Origin: Lachnoclostridium sp. An76
GTDB taxonomy: Bacteria > Bacillota > Clostridia > Lachnospirales > Lachnospiraceae
NCBI RefSeq assembly: GCF_002161355.1
Contig: NZ_NFHL01000002.1
Location: forward strand, 248,001-312,000
Direction: 5' to 3'
Length of the DNA: 64,000 nucleotides
This document shows positions 15,597 through 23,995 of this stretch, piece by piece. Position 1 is the stretch's first letter. Every line of letters begins with the position of its first letter. A program made the position numbers and the translations under genes. The notes under the pieces are model-generated. The model had not been told where the DNA came from. It worked only from the letters and a program-made list of their open reading frames with translations, and ran no database searches.

Positions 15597-15801
15597 ACCG
15601 TTTTCATACGTTCATAATTTGTTCATTTATTGTATAAAAATCTTTCACCAACTCATCATGTTTTCTTCATTTCTCTCCCATATACTGTAACCATCGAAAG
15701 AGAAACAGCCAATGACCAAGACGTTAACAAGTTGTTTTGAATAAACTTTTTCATAATACATGCCGGGGACCGAGCCGATCGGTCACCCGGCATCCTCCCT
15801 T

Positions 15802-16962
15802 TTACGGGATGTTTTCTTCCTCTTCTTCCATTTCCGCATCCTGCTGTCCCGACGCTTCTTCTCTCTCCAATATGCCTTCCGCTTCCAGTTCCTCTTTTCT
15901 CCCCAGCGCATCTTCCAGCTTCTCCGGATCTTTTTCAATCTGTATGAGCCTTTCGTATGTCTCCAGAGCTTCTTCCATATCCAGCTTATCATATGTCTCA
16001 GCCAGGCACCACACGGCATTGAGCTCGATCTCCCGGACCATCCCCAGTGTCCCGCGGAGTTCTCCCAGGTCCTCACTCGCCGCATACTCTTTCAGCAGCC
16101 TGTCCGCGGCTGCCAGGACGTCCACTTCCCCCGCCAGCTTCCCGGCGGACAGATCTGTACCGGTGGGAAGGTCTGTGCCGGCAGACAGATCCTTGCCGCC
16201 GGGAAGGCCTGTGCCGGCAGACAGTCCCGCACTCCCTGACAGGACGCCGCCATCCACGGCACTTCCAGGGATCTCCCCGCCCGAAGCCGCCCCGTCATTT
16301 CCCAATGTCAGGAATGCACACACAGCGGTACACGCACTCGCCGCTGCCAGCAGCTTTTTCCTTCTCTCCCCGGATCTGCCCGGATCTCTGCTCCTCACTC
16401 CTGCCCGTTTCTTTACCCGCACCGCTGGCAGATCCCGCAAGACCTGGCTGATATCCCCGTAGGGCTTTCCTGCTTCTCCCGTACACCGGTCTATCACCCT
16501 GGAGAGGCGTATCTCCTCCCATCTCGTAAGGTCTGCATCCGTCTGCGTATACGCCAGAAGGAACTGGATCGTCTTTCCATAGGCAAAGAGATCCGCACTC
16601 TGGCCGCCCGCACGCATCTCGCAGACAGGTTTTACAAAGCCCTCCCTGACAGCAGGCCTCTGCATCTGCTTCAGCACATCCCCATTGCCCGGAGCTTCCA
16701 GATCCAACAGGCAGAGCCCGCCTTCCTCAGAGACCACTATGCTGTATGGATTCAGATACCGGTACTCCCTCTGCTTCCGCGATCTGTGATACTGGTCTAC
16801 GCATACGCCAAGCTGACGGAACCACCGGAACAGTTCCGCCTTCCCAATCCCCTGGTGTTCCTTCAGATAATGGACCAGAAGTTTCCCCCGTATACAGTCC
16901 ATGCTCTGCCTGCAGTGCGCCCCATGCTCGATAAACCTCAGAACTTCATACATTTCTTCCAT
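15802..16962 (-). CDS. Degenerate protein-kinase-like membrane protein
   Basis: This is a 386-residue protein I can only partly place. The first 180 or so residues resemble the C-lobe of a Ser/Thr kinase: YLNPYSIVVSEEGGLCLLDLEAPG (about 69-92) aligns with the HRDxxPxN and DFG-like region, and SADLFAYGKTIQFLLAY and the ending VLRDLP follow kinase patterns. The glycine loop, the catalytic Lys and the HRD Asp are absent, so it is probably a pseudokinase. A single membrane helix lies at about 203-220. Next comes a Gly/Ser/Leu-rich tandem repeat (LPGGKDLSAGTDLPTGTDL), then a TPR-like acidic helical segment (WCLAETYDKLDMEEALETYE) and an extremely acidic tail. The start is uncertain: M1 or M4 (16953). 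There is no operon partner, and function is unknown. Confidence 0.65.
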   Translation of the reverse strand: MEEMYEVLRFIEHGAHCRQSMDCIRGKLLVHYLKEHQGIGKAELFRWFRQLGVCVDQYHRSRKQREYRYLNPYSIVVSEEGGLCLLDLEAPGNGDVLKQMQRPAVREGFVKPVCEMRAGGQSADLFAYGKTIQFLLAYTQTDADLTRWEEIRLSRVIDRCTGEAGKPYGDISQVLRDLPAVRVKKRAGVRSRDPGRSGERRKKLLAAASACTAVCAFLTLGNDGAASGGEIPGSAVDGGVLSGSAGLSAGTGLPGGKDLSAGTDLPTGTDLSAGKLAGEVDVLAAADRLLKEYAASEDLGELRGTLGMVREIELNAVWCLAETYDKLDMEEALETYERLIQIEKDPEKLEDALGRKEELEAEGILEREEASGQQDAEMEEEEENIP

Positions 16963-17118
16963 ATGCTGTTGTCCGCGGCTGCGATATCAGCGGCCGCGGA
17001 AGCTCCCTCTGCTCCCGCGCCGCCTGTGCATCCGTCCATGCCCTAATGAAATCCATCAGAAACTGATGATGAACAGATACCCGGACAGACCGTCCAGATT
17101 ACAGATATCATACCCTGA

Positions 17119-18219
17119 TCACTGCATTTTTTCAAGCTGTTCCAGCGCCGCAGCGATGACCTTATCCATATCATAATATTTATAGCTGCCCAGCCTTCCG
17201 CCAAAGACTACGTTTTCTTCTTTTTCCGCCAGTTCTCTGTATGCCTGGAACAGCTCATTATTCTTCTCATCGTTCACCGGATAATAAGGCTCCATGCCCA
17301 CACTCCACTCAGAGGAATACTCCCTGGATATAACGGTTTTTTCCTGTGTCCCGAACTCAAAATGCTTGTGCTCGATCACACGGGTATAGGGCACTTCCCG
17401 GTCCGTATAGTTCACGACCGCATTCCCCTGGTAATTCTCACAGTCCAGCACCTCTGTCTCGAACCGCACAGACCGGTATTCCAGCGCGCCGAGCTTATAT
17501 CCGAAATATTCATCGATCTGTCCCGTAAAGATGATCTTCTCCGCGATATCCGGCTCTTCCTCGCGAAGGCGGAAGAAATCAACTCCTGTCCTCACATCCG
17601 CGCCCTCAAGCATCTTCTCAACGATGGGAGTATACCCTCCGATCGGGATCCCCTGATACCGGTCATTAAAATAATTGTTGTCATAAATAAAGCGGAACGG
17701 CAGTCTTTTGATGATAAACGCCGGGAGCTCCGTGCATTTCCTGCCCCACTGCTTCTCCGTATACCCTTTGATCAGTTTCTCATAGATGTCGCGCCCGCCC
17801 AGATACAGTGCCTGCTCCTCCAGATTCTTCGGCTCCGTGATCCCGGTCTCTTTCCTCTGTTTTTCAATGATATCTTTCGCCTCCTGGGGAGTGCGGATCC
17901 CCCACATCTTGCTGAACGTATTCATGTTAAACGGAAGGTTATAAAGTTCATCCCTGTAGACCGCGACAGGAGAGTTGATATAATTATTAAACTCCGCAAA
18001 CTGATTGATATAATCCCATACCTTTTTATCAGAAGTATGGAAAATATGTGCGCCATATTTATGCACATGGATCCCCTCGACATCCTCGCAGTAAATATTG
18101 CCCGCGATGTGGTCCCGCCGGTCAATGACCATGCATTTCCTGCCCTTCTTCCCCAGCTCATATGCCATGACCGCACCATACAGCCCGGCTCCAACGATCA
18201 GATAATCATATTTTTTCAT
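17119..18219 (-). CDS. glf: UDP-galactopyranose mutase
   Basis: This is a 366-residue FAD-dependent enzyme converting UDP-galactopyranose to UDP-galactofuranose, the donor for galactofuranose in surface polysaccharides. The N-terminal dinucleotide fold reads YLIVGAGLYGAVMAYELGKKG, followed by the acidic turn MVIDRRDHIAGN. Family motifs are HKYGAHIFHT (about 56), the FNMNTF segment, QWGRKC and RFIYDNNYFNDRYQGIPIGGYT, and GRLGSYKYYDMD at the C-terminus. ATG 18219 is preceded by GAGAGGCGG; a longer frame to 18300 lacks a ribosome site. It is a single gene, divergent from the phosphofructokinase; no other cell-wall polysaccharide genes are nearby. Confidence 0.95.
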   Translation of the reverse strand: MKKYDYLIVGAGLYGAVMAYELGKKGRKCMVIDRRDHIAGNIYCEDVEGIHVHKYGAHIFHTSDKKVWDYINQFAEFNNYINSPVAVYRDELYNLPFNMNTFSKMWGIRTPQEAKDIIEKQRKETGITEPKNLEEQALYLGGRDIYEKLIKGYTEKQWGRKCTELPAFIIKRLPFRFIYDNNYFNDRYQGIPIGGYTPIVEKMLEGADVRTGVDFFRLREEEPDIAEKIIFTGQIDEYFGYKLGALEYRSVRFETEVLDCENYQGNAVVNYTDREVPYTRVIEHKHFEFGTQEKTVISREYSSEWSVGMEPYYPVNDEKNNELFQAYRELAEKEENVVFGGRLGSYKYYDMDKVIAAALEQLEKMQ

Positions 18220-18447
18220 TTCCGCCTCTCTTTCCGCACTGCCTTTCGCGGACAGCGCCCTCTTGTCTGATTTTATCCCAGTATAACACGTCCCGCCCAT
18301 CCGATTCCTGTCGTTTGCCGTCTTTCGTTATTTTGCACATATATTCTATTTTATCATTTACAAATTCGTGATTATGCACTAAACTGTTAGTATAGCGCCG
18401 CGGGAAACAGTTTCCGTGGCAGCATCACAGAACGGAGGTACTATGAC

Positions 18448-19680
18448 ATGAAAGGAAATGTAATCGTCGGGCAGTCCGGTGGGCCGACCGCTGCCATTAA
18501 CTCAAGCCTGGCAGGCGTATACCGCACCGCCAGAGACCGCGGAGCAGCTAAGGTATACGGAATGCTCCACGGGATCCAGGGACTGCTCCAGGAGCGCTAT
18601 ATCGACCTGGCCGAATATATCACCAACGACCTCGATGCAGAACTCCTGAAGCGGACGCCCGCAGCCTTCCTCGGCTCGTGCCGCTATAAGCTGCCCGAGA
18701 TCCATGAAGACAGAGAAGTCTACGAAAAAATATTCGGCATTCTCGAAAAGCTGAACATCGAAGCCTTTATCTACATCGGCGGGAACGATTCCATGGACAC
18801 GATCAAAAAACTGTCTGATTACGCCATTGTCACCGGATATAAGACCCGGTTTATCGGATGCCCGAAGACCATAGACAATGACCTGGCGCTCACTGACCAC
18901 ACACCGGGATACGGGAGCGCCGCAAAATATATCGGCACTTCTGTCAAGGAGATCATCCGCGACAGCTTCTGCCTTGAATACAGCAAAGGGCTGGTGTCCA
19001 TCGTGGAGATCATGGGACGCAATGCCGGCTGGCTTACCGGCGCGGCTGCCCTCGCAAAAGGCGAAGACTGCGCAGGCCCGGATCTCATCTACCTGCCAGA
19101 ACTGCCCTTCGACGTCGAGGCATTCGGGAATAAGGTAAAAGAGCTCCTGTCCCGGAAGCCATCCGTCGTAGTCGCCGTATCCGAAGGGATCCGCCTGCCG
19201 GACGGCCGCTATGTGTGCGAGCTCGGGCAGAGCATTGACTTCGTCGACGCATTCGGGCACAAACAGCTCTCCGGCACAGCGAATTATCTCGCAAGCTACA
19301 TCGCAGGAGAGATCGGATGCAAGACACGCTCCATTGAGCTGAGCACGCTCCAGCGCTCTGCTTCCCACTGCTCTTCCAGAGTAGATATCCTGGAGGCTTC
19401 CCAGGTCGGAGGCGCGGCAGTAAAAGCGGCGGACGAAGGCGACTCCGGTAAGATGGTAGTCCTGAAACGCATCTCAGATGATCCGTATCAGTGCAGCACC
19501 GAAGTCAAAGACGTACACAAGATCGCCAATGACGAAAAGCTCGTGCCGCGTGAATGGGTGACAGAAGACGGCACTTATGTGACAGATGAATTCATCAGCT
19601 ATGTACGCCCCCTCATCCAGGGTGATGTATCTCCTATCGTAGTGGACGGTATACCGCGTCATCTCTACCGCCACGTATAA
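18448..19680 (+). CDS. 6-phosphofructokinase, predicted PPi-dependent
   Basis: This is a 410-residue glycolytic enzyme that phosphorylates fructose-6-phosphate. The N-terminal motif is VGQSGGPTAAINSSLAG. Two positions suggest pyrophosphate rather than ATP as donor: GGNDSMD at 111-117 (Asp after the Gly pair, where ATP enzymes have a small Gly) and PKTIDND at 139-145 (Lys where ATP enzymes have Gly). TPGYGSAAKYI and EIMGRNAGWL are also as in the PFP-type clade. ATG 18448 follows GGAGGT with an 8-base gap. A 2-codon ATGACATGA overlaps the start. A reversible PPi enzyme is common in anaerobic Clostridia. Donor assignment is from motif rules, not measured. Confidence 0.88.
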   Translation: MKGNVIVGQSGGPTAAINSSLAGVYRTARDRGAAKVYGMLHGIQGLLQERYIDLAEYITNDLDAELLKRTPAAFLGSCRYKLPEIHEDREVYEKIFGILEKLNIEAFIYIGGNDSMDTIKKLSDYAIVTGYKTRFIGCPKTIDNDLALTDHTPGYGSAAKYIGTSVKEIIRDSFCLEYSKGLVSIVEIMGRNAGWLTGAAALAKGEDCAGPDLIYLPELPFDVEAFGNKVKELLSRKPSVVVAVSEGIRLPDGRYVCELGQSIDFVDAFGHKQLSGTANYLASYIAGEIGCKTRSIELSTLQRSASHCSSRVDILEASQVGGAAVKAADEGDSGKMVVLKRISDDPYQCSTEVKDVHKIANDEKLVPREWVTEDGTYVTDEFISYVRPLIQGDVSPIVVDGIPRHLYRHV

Positions 19681-19716
19681 AACACGGAGGAGAGGATACA
19701 CATTGCCCGGATATGA

Positions 19717-19765
19717 GCCGGGAGGGATGTCTGCGGTACGCAGGCGCTGCCCTCCCGGCATTTTT
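19717..19765 (+). terminator. Intrinsic terminator after phosphofructokinase gene
   Basis: GCCGGGAGGG pairs with CCCTCCCGGC, with an inner CTGCG/CGCAG stem, followed by ATTTTTAT. Downstream, two copies of CCTTCCCCTCTCCGCG lie at about 19835-19866. Confidence 0.85.
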
Positions 19766-19936
19766 ATGCTTATGCAATAGTAACGCTGCCCCCTGCCCAT
19801 TCTTCTTTCTCCCGCGCCTCCTCCCCCCCGCACCTTCCCCTCTCCGCGCCTTCCCCTCTCCGCGCCTTGCCAGCCCGGCCGGGATAAGATATACTGAAAC
19901 CGGAAACATTTAAAACATTCTCTCAGGAGGTTGCTT

Positions 19937-21190
19937 ATGCTCATTAAAAATGGTTTTGTAACAGATCCCGGCACTCAGCGTGCCGGAGTATATGATATCC
20001 GTATAGAAGACGGCGTGATCCGCGAGATCTCCGCAGACATCCCCGCCACTCCGTCAGAAGAAGTCCTGGACGCCGGCGGACTGACGGTGGCTCCCGGGCT
20101 CATTGACACTCATGTCCACTTCCGCGACCCGGGATTCACCCACAAGGAGACACTCCACACAGGTGCGCTCGCCGCCGCGCGCGGAGGCTTTACCTCTGTC
20201 ATATGCATGGCAAACACTTCGCCGGTCGTTGATTCCCTGCCGGTGCTGAAGGATATCCTTACCCGCGCAGAAGAAGAAAAGATCCACATCTACCAGGCTG
20301 CATCCGTGTCACGCTCTTTAAAAGGCGAGGAAATGACTGACATGGCGGCCCTGAAGTCCGCAGGAGCCTGCGGCTTTACGGACGATGGCATTCCGCTCCG
20401 CAATGCCGCCTTCCTTTACAGCGCCATGGAAAAAGCCAGGGAACTGGATGTGCCGGTCAGCCTCCACGAAGAGGACCCTTCCTTCATAAAAAATAACGGC
20501 ATCAACCACGGCCCCGTCTCCGATCAGCTCGGCATCTACGGTTCACCGTCCATCGCCGAGGAATCGCTGGTCGCAAGGGACTGCATGCTCGCCCTGCGCT
20601 CAGGTGCCCATGTGGTCATACAGCACATCAGCTCCGGCCGCTCCGTCGAGTTGGTCCGCATGTTCAAAGCAATGGGAGCGAATCTCCACGCAGAGGCAAC
20701 GCCCCATCACTTTACACTGACAGACGAGGCAGTCCTCAAATACGGCACCCTGGCAAAGATGAACCCACCCCTGCGCACGGAGGCTGACCGCCAGGAGATC
20801 ATCCGCGGCCTCGCCGACGGGACCATCGATATCATCGCCACAGACCACGCCCCTCACAGCAGGGAAGAAAAAGAGCGTTCCATCACAGCAGCGCCCAGCG
20901 GTATCATCGGCCTTGAGACCGCCCTCGCCCTGGGCATCACCTCCCTGGTACGCCCGGGACATCTGACGCTGATGCAGCTCCTCGAAAAAATGACCCTGAA
21001 CCCCGCTGCGCTGTACCATCTCCCCGCCGGGCAGATCAAAGAAGGCATGCCAGCGGACCTGGTGCTCTTCGATCCGGAAGAAAAATGGATCCCCACAGAG
21101 TACGCTTCAAAATCCTCCAACTCACCATTCACAGGGTGGGAGCTCTACGGGAAAGTCAAAGCAACCGTGTGCGGAGGGCGCATCATTTAA
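19937..21190 (+). CDS. pyrC: Dihydroorotase
   Basis: This is a 417-residue zinc amidohydrolase of pyrimidine synthesis, converting carbamoyl aspartate to dihydroorotate. The class I pattern is complete: the metal-binding HxH in IDTHVHFRDPG (His59, His61), GFTDDGIPL, the His ligands in VIQHISSG and EATPHHFTLTD, and the catalytic Asp in IIATDHAPHS. ATG 19937 sits six bases after AGGAGG at 19925-19930; the upstream TTG directly abuts that site. It stands alone, without other pyr genes. The stop codon is only seven bases from the first foldback repeat, so transcription probably ends within that repeat block. Confidence 0.95.
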   Translation: MLIKNGFVTDPGTQRAGVYDIRIEDGVIREISADIPATPSEEVLDAGGLTVAPGLIDTHVHFRDPGFTHKETLHTGALAAARGGFTSVICMANTSPVVDSLPVLKDILTRAEEEKIHIYQAASVSRSLKGEEMTDMAALKSAGACGFTDDGIPLRNAAFLYSAMEKARELDVPVSLHEEDPSFIKNNGINHGPVSDQLGIYGSPSIAEESLVARDCMLALRSGAHVVIQHISSGRSVELVRMFKAMGANLHAEATPHHFTLTDEAVLKYGTLAKMNPPLRTEADRQEIIRGLADGTIDIIATDHAPHSREEKERSITAAPSGIIGLETALALGITSLVRPGHLTLMQLLEKMTLNPAALYHLPAGQIKEGMPADLVLFDPEEKWIPTEYASKSSNSPFTGWELYGKVKATVCGGRII

Positions 21191-21196
21191 ATCTGT

Positions 21197-21559
21197 AAAT
21201 CTGTATTTGTGGGGGGGAGCCTTCAGTAGAGTCAAACGTCCGAAAACACCGAAGCGTGTGTACCGAAGACGTATTCAGCACGGGTGTGTGGGTGGCTTCG
21301 GCTCCGGGGCTCCGGGGCAGCAAAAACTAAGAAATCCGGGACTATGCTAAAAGCAGAGATCAGCAGGGAGCAACTCGGCGTTGCCTCAGACAAGCCCCCT
21401 GCTGATCTTAACGCATAGTCCCGGATTTCAAGTTTTTTCAAGCCCCTCCGCAGTCACCTCAGACACCCACACACCCGTGCTGAAAGGTTTTCGAAAAAGG
21501 CGCTTCGCTGTTTTCTGGTTTTGTTCAAGACGGAAGGTCCCCCGACAAATGCAGCGTTT
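21197..21559. repeat. Long foldback element A (nested inverted repeats)
   Basis: The 363-bp segment folds on itself almost end to end. The outer arms of about 60 bp are imperfect (AAATCTGTATTTGTGGG at the left; AAACGCTGCATTTGTCGGG when the right end is read inverted). Inside are 21-bp perfect arms 21274-21294/21464-21484, 16-bp arms 21332-21347/21413-21428, 12-bp arms 21357-21368/21397-21408, and a small GCAAC/GTTGC tip. No convincing gene is present. Confidence 0.85.
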
Positions 21560-21806
21560 AAAAACGTAGTGAGAGAGGGGAACTTCTTCGACAAAAAGCA
21601 ACCTTCTCCAACCAGCAGAAACATACCCCAAGGAAAACCTTTCCGCCAAAAGAAGCCCTCCCCCAGCTGGCAGAATTCTATAACAAGAGAGGCGCAGCTC
21701 GCTGCGCCAAATCGAACGGCTACTCCTCTCCCGGAAGTCCATGCCACCTTCCGTTTAACAAAGCTTCCTGTTCCGCCGTCGAAGCTCCCCTTTCATCCAA
21801 CTTTCG
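21560..21806. other. Spacer between the two foldback elements, no gene seen
   Basis: The 247-bp spacer holds a local hairpin GGCGCAG-ctcg-CTGCGCC but no ribosome site or recognisable protein. The open frames crossing it on both strands are by-products of the inverted repeats. Confidence 0.5.
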
Positions 21807-22159
21807 AAATCCTGCATTTGCCTGCGGGGACCTTCCGATCGGATGCGCGCAGAAAACCGGTCCCCTTTGATGCGCCTTTCGCGGCGGACGGGGATATGGC
21901 GACGGTGACTTGGAGTAATCTGCCGGAAAGACTTAAAGGGAGGAAGCGTGGCGTTAATTGTCCGGCGGATGCCTGAGGCGGAGCCGAATCTTCCGCCGGA
22001 CAATTGCTTTTAGCCATGCTTTCTCCCTTTTACGTCTTTCCCAGATTACGGAACCGGAACCTGAGCCATATCCCCGTCCGCCGCGAAAACGTCCCGCATC
22101 ACATCAACGGTTTTCGGACGTCATATTCACAAGGAAGGCTCCCCCACAAATACAGATTT
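21807..22159. repeat. Long foldback element B (nested inverted repeats)
   Basis: This 353-bp element has the same terminal design as element A: the left end AAATCCTGCATTTGCC and the right end, read inverted, AAATCTGTATTTGTGGGGG. Inner arms are 21-bp perfect 21880-21900/22065-22085, an imperfect arm of about 38 bp 21914-21952/22013-22049, and 14-bp perfect 21956-21969/21992-22005. The right edge coincides with the stop codon of the hemerythrin gene. The outermost ends of A and B are also nearly perfect inverted copies of each other. Confidence 0.85.
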
Positions 22160-22572
22160 TACAGTTTCTCGTTCATGAATTTATACTCTGCCACTGACCG
22201 GTCAAATCCTTTGATATGCCTGTACAGCCACTCAATGACGTTCTTATTGACCTGCTCTACGAACGCAGCGGAGGGGCCTTCTTCTTCCTCCAGCATATTA
22301 TAGAGGTCTTTTACGACTCCGCGCAGTTTCTCATGCTCTTTTTTGTGGGCTTCGATCCCCGGGTACTGGATAGACTCCTGGAGCTTTTCCTCTTCCCCGA
22401 AGTGGAACTCCGTATAATCCGCCAGGTAATCCAGGGTCTTCACTGCGACCACTTTGTCCTTGCTTGTCTCGCAGCTGTCGAGGAGTTTATTGATCTTATC
22501 GATCAGCTCCCTGTGCTGTGTATCGATCATCTCATTGCCTGTTACCAAACTTTCATCAAATTCTGCTCTCAT
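22159..22572 (-). CDS. Bacteriohemerythrin
   Basis: This is a 137-residue four-helix protein binding a di-iron centre that reversibly carries O2. All expected ligands are present: His20 in DTQHRELI, His57 and Glu61 in FHFGEEEKL, His76 and His80 in HKKEHEKL, and His119 and Asp124 in YRHIKGFDRS. ATG 22572 follows an AGGAGG-like site (GGAGG) ten bases upstream. In an anaerobe it probably scavenges or senses oxygen. It is a single gene whose stop codon lies on the edge of foldback element B. Confidence 0.95.
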   Translation of the reverse strand: MRAEFDESLVTGNEMIDTQHRELIDKINKLLDSCETSKDKVVAVKTLDYLADYTEFHFGEEEKLQESIQYPGIEAHKKEHEKLRGVVKDLYNMLEEEEGPSAAFVEQVNKNVIEWLYRHIKGFDRSVAEYKFMNEKL

Positions 22573-22685
22573 AATTCATAGCCTCCTTAAATGTTTTCTA
22601 TACTGACCAGCCAGGGGATCCCTGCTGTTCCAGACTTTTTATCCCGCATTCTCTGCCCTGCGGCGCGCATTGAATACTGTCCGCT

Positions 22686-23522
22686 TTAAACCTCGCCCAG
22701 CTTAAACTTTATGATCATCTCATTCGTCAGGCTGTCTCGCGACGGCTCGACCGGGATTTCCTCACGCTCAAACCACTCTGCCAGAGAGAGTTCTTCCCGG
22801 TCAAGGGTGATCTCATCGCTGCCATCCAGATCGCAGTAAAAGCCCATGAGCAGTGTATCGCTGAACGCCCACGGCTGGCTTTTATAATACCGGATATTCT
22901 TGACCTTCAGCCCGACTTCTTCCATTACTTCCCTTGCCACTGTCTCTTCCACAGTCTCCCCGATCTCAGTGAATCCGGCGAGCAGAGCGTATTTTTTGTA
23001 CGTCCGGCCCGCGTACTTGGACATCAGGATCCGGTTCCCGTCCGTCACCCCGATGATCACTGCCGGACAGATCTTCGGGAATTCCATATTGTGGCAGGAA
23101 TCACATCTGAGCATCCGCTCTTTGTCATCCCTCACCATCATCTTACCACACCTGCCGCAGTATTTGTGATTTTTATACCAGTTATAAAGCTGATATCCTG
23201 TAATCCCTGCAAACGCATGATACTGGGGATCTGCCGCCCGGAAGATTTCCGTATTCTCCATTGTAAGATCCGAGAGAGGCTCCCTGTTGATATCCCTCAC
23301 CAGGTAATAGCGCTCATCATCCACAGAAAAAAGATATATGTAATCCTCGTAGATCTCCTCATTAAGCCGCTCCAGTTCCCCGAACTTAGGGAATGTGATC
23401 CCTGACGGAGTTTTCTTCACAAGCACCCTGTGATCCTCATAGTATAACGCCCAGCTGTCCCTGTCCGGCGGAACAGGCCTGTACTGGTTATCCAGATGTC
23501 TCGGCTGTATGTCCTGTATCAT
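22686..23522 (-). CDS. nudC: NADH pyrophosphatase NudC-like Nudix hydrolase
   Basis: This is a 278-residue enzyme hydrolysing NAD(H), and in known relatives removing NAD caps from RNA. A zinc ribbon (CGRCGKMM ... LRCDSC) at about 120-145 precedes the Nudix box [20 protein letters not shown] (about 188-207), which has the metal-binding REVMEE. The NudC-specific motif after the box reads [14 protein letters not shown]. The start codon overlaps the smpB stop by four bases (ATGA), so it is translated from the rnr-smpB-nudC message. This coupling places an RNA-cap/NAD enzyme with trans-translation and RNase R genes. Confidence 0.92.
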   Translation of the reverse strand: MIQDIQPRHLDNQYRPVPPDRDSWALYYEDHRVLVKKTPSGITFPKFGELERLNEEIYEDYIYLFSVDDERYYLVRDINREPLSDLTMENTEIFRAADPQYHAFAGITGYQLYNWYKNHKYCGRCGKMMVRDDKERMLRCDSCHNMEFPKICPAVIIGVTDGNRILMSKYAGRTYKKYALLAGFTEIGETVEETVAREVMEEVGLKVKNIRYYKSQPWAFSDTLLMGFYCDLDGSDEITLDREELSLAEWFEREEIPVEPSRDSLTNEMIIKFKLGEV

Positions 23523-23983
23523 CTCAGTCTCTCCTTAAATTCTCTCTGTGCTTCCCGCCTCTGGTCTTTTTTCGCGATATCATCCCTCTTGTCATAGAGT
23601 TTCTTACCTTTTGCCAGTCCGATCTCCAGCTTTACGAGGCTTCCGCTGAAATAGACCTGGAGAGGCACCACTGTGATGCCCTGCTCCTTCATCTTCCCGA
23701 AGATCTTATTGATCTCCTTTTTATGGAGGAGCAGTTTCCTGACACGGAGAGGATCTTTATTAAAAATATTGCCTTTCTCATAGGGAGAAATATGCATGCC
23801 GTAAATATACATCTCTCCGGATTCCACCCGTATGAACGCCTCTTTGATGCTGCACTTTCCCATTCGGAGAGATTTGACCTCCGTGCCGTGGAGGACGATC
23901 CCCGCCTCATACTTCTCGAGTATAAAATAATCATGATATGCTTTTTTATTGTTTGCGATCAACTTTGTCTCTGCCTTTGCCAT
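23519..23983 (-). CDS. smpB: SsrA-binding protein SmpB
   Basis: This 154-residue protein binds tmRNA and delivers it to stalled ribosomes. Typical motifs are [29 protein letters not shown] at residues 11-39, [16 protein letters not shown], and the basic C-terminal tail [23 protein letters not shown], which inserts into the mRNA channel. It lies 12 bases after rnr and overlaps nudC. The ssrA tmRNA gene, often next door, is not in this neighbourhood. Confidence 0.97.
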   Translation of the reverse strand: MAKAETKLIANNKKAYHDYFILEKYEAGIVLHGTEVKSLRMGKCSIKEAFIRVESGEMYIYGMHISPYEKGNIFNKDPLRVRKLLLHKKEINKIFGKMKEQGITVVPLQVYFSGSLVKLEIGLAKGKKLYDKRDDIAKKDQRREAQREFKERLR

Positions 23984-23995
23984 AGTTACTTCTCC

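Noticed and set aside
18502-19368. 288-residue antisense frame over the phosphofructokinase gene
   Set aside because: The plus-strand gene is unmistakable; the antisense frame reflects codon bias in G+C-rich DNA.
21428-22017. Open frames of 74-151 residues in the pyrC-hemerythrin gap
   Set aside because: Frames are open on both strands because the region is inverted repeats; there are no ribosome sites and no domain pattern.
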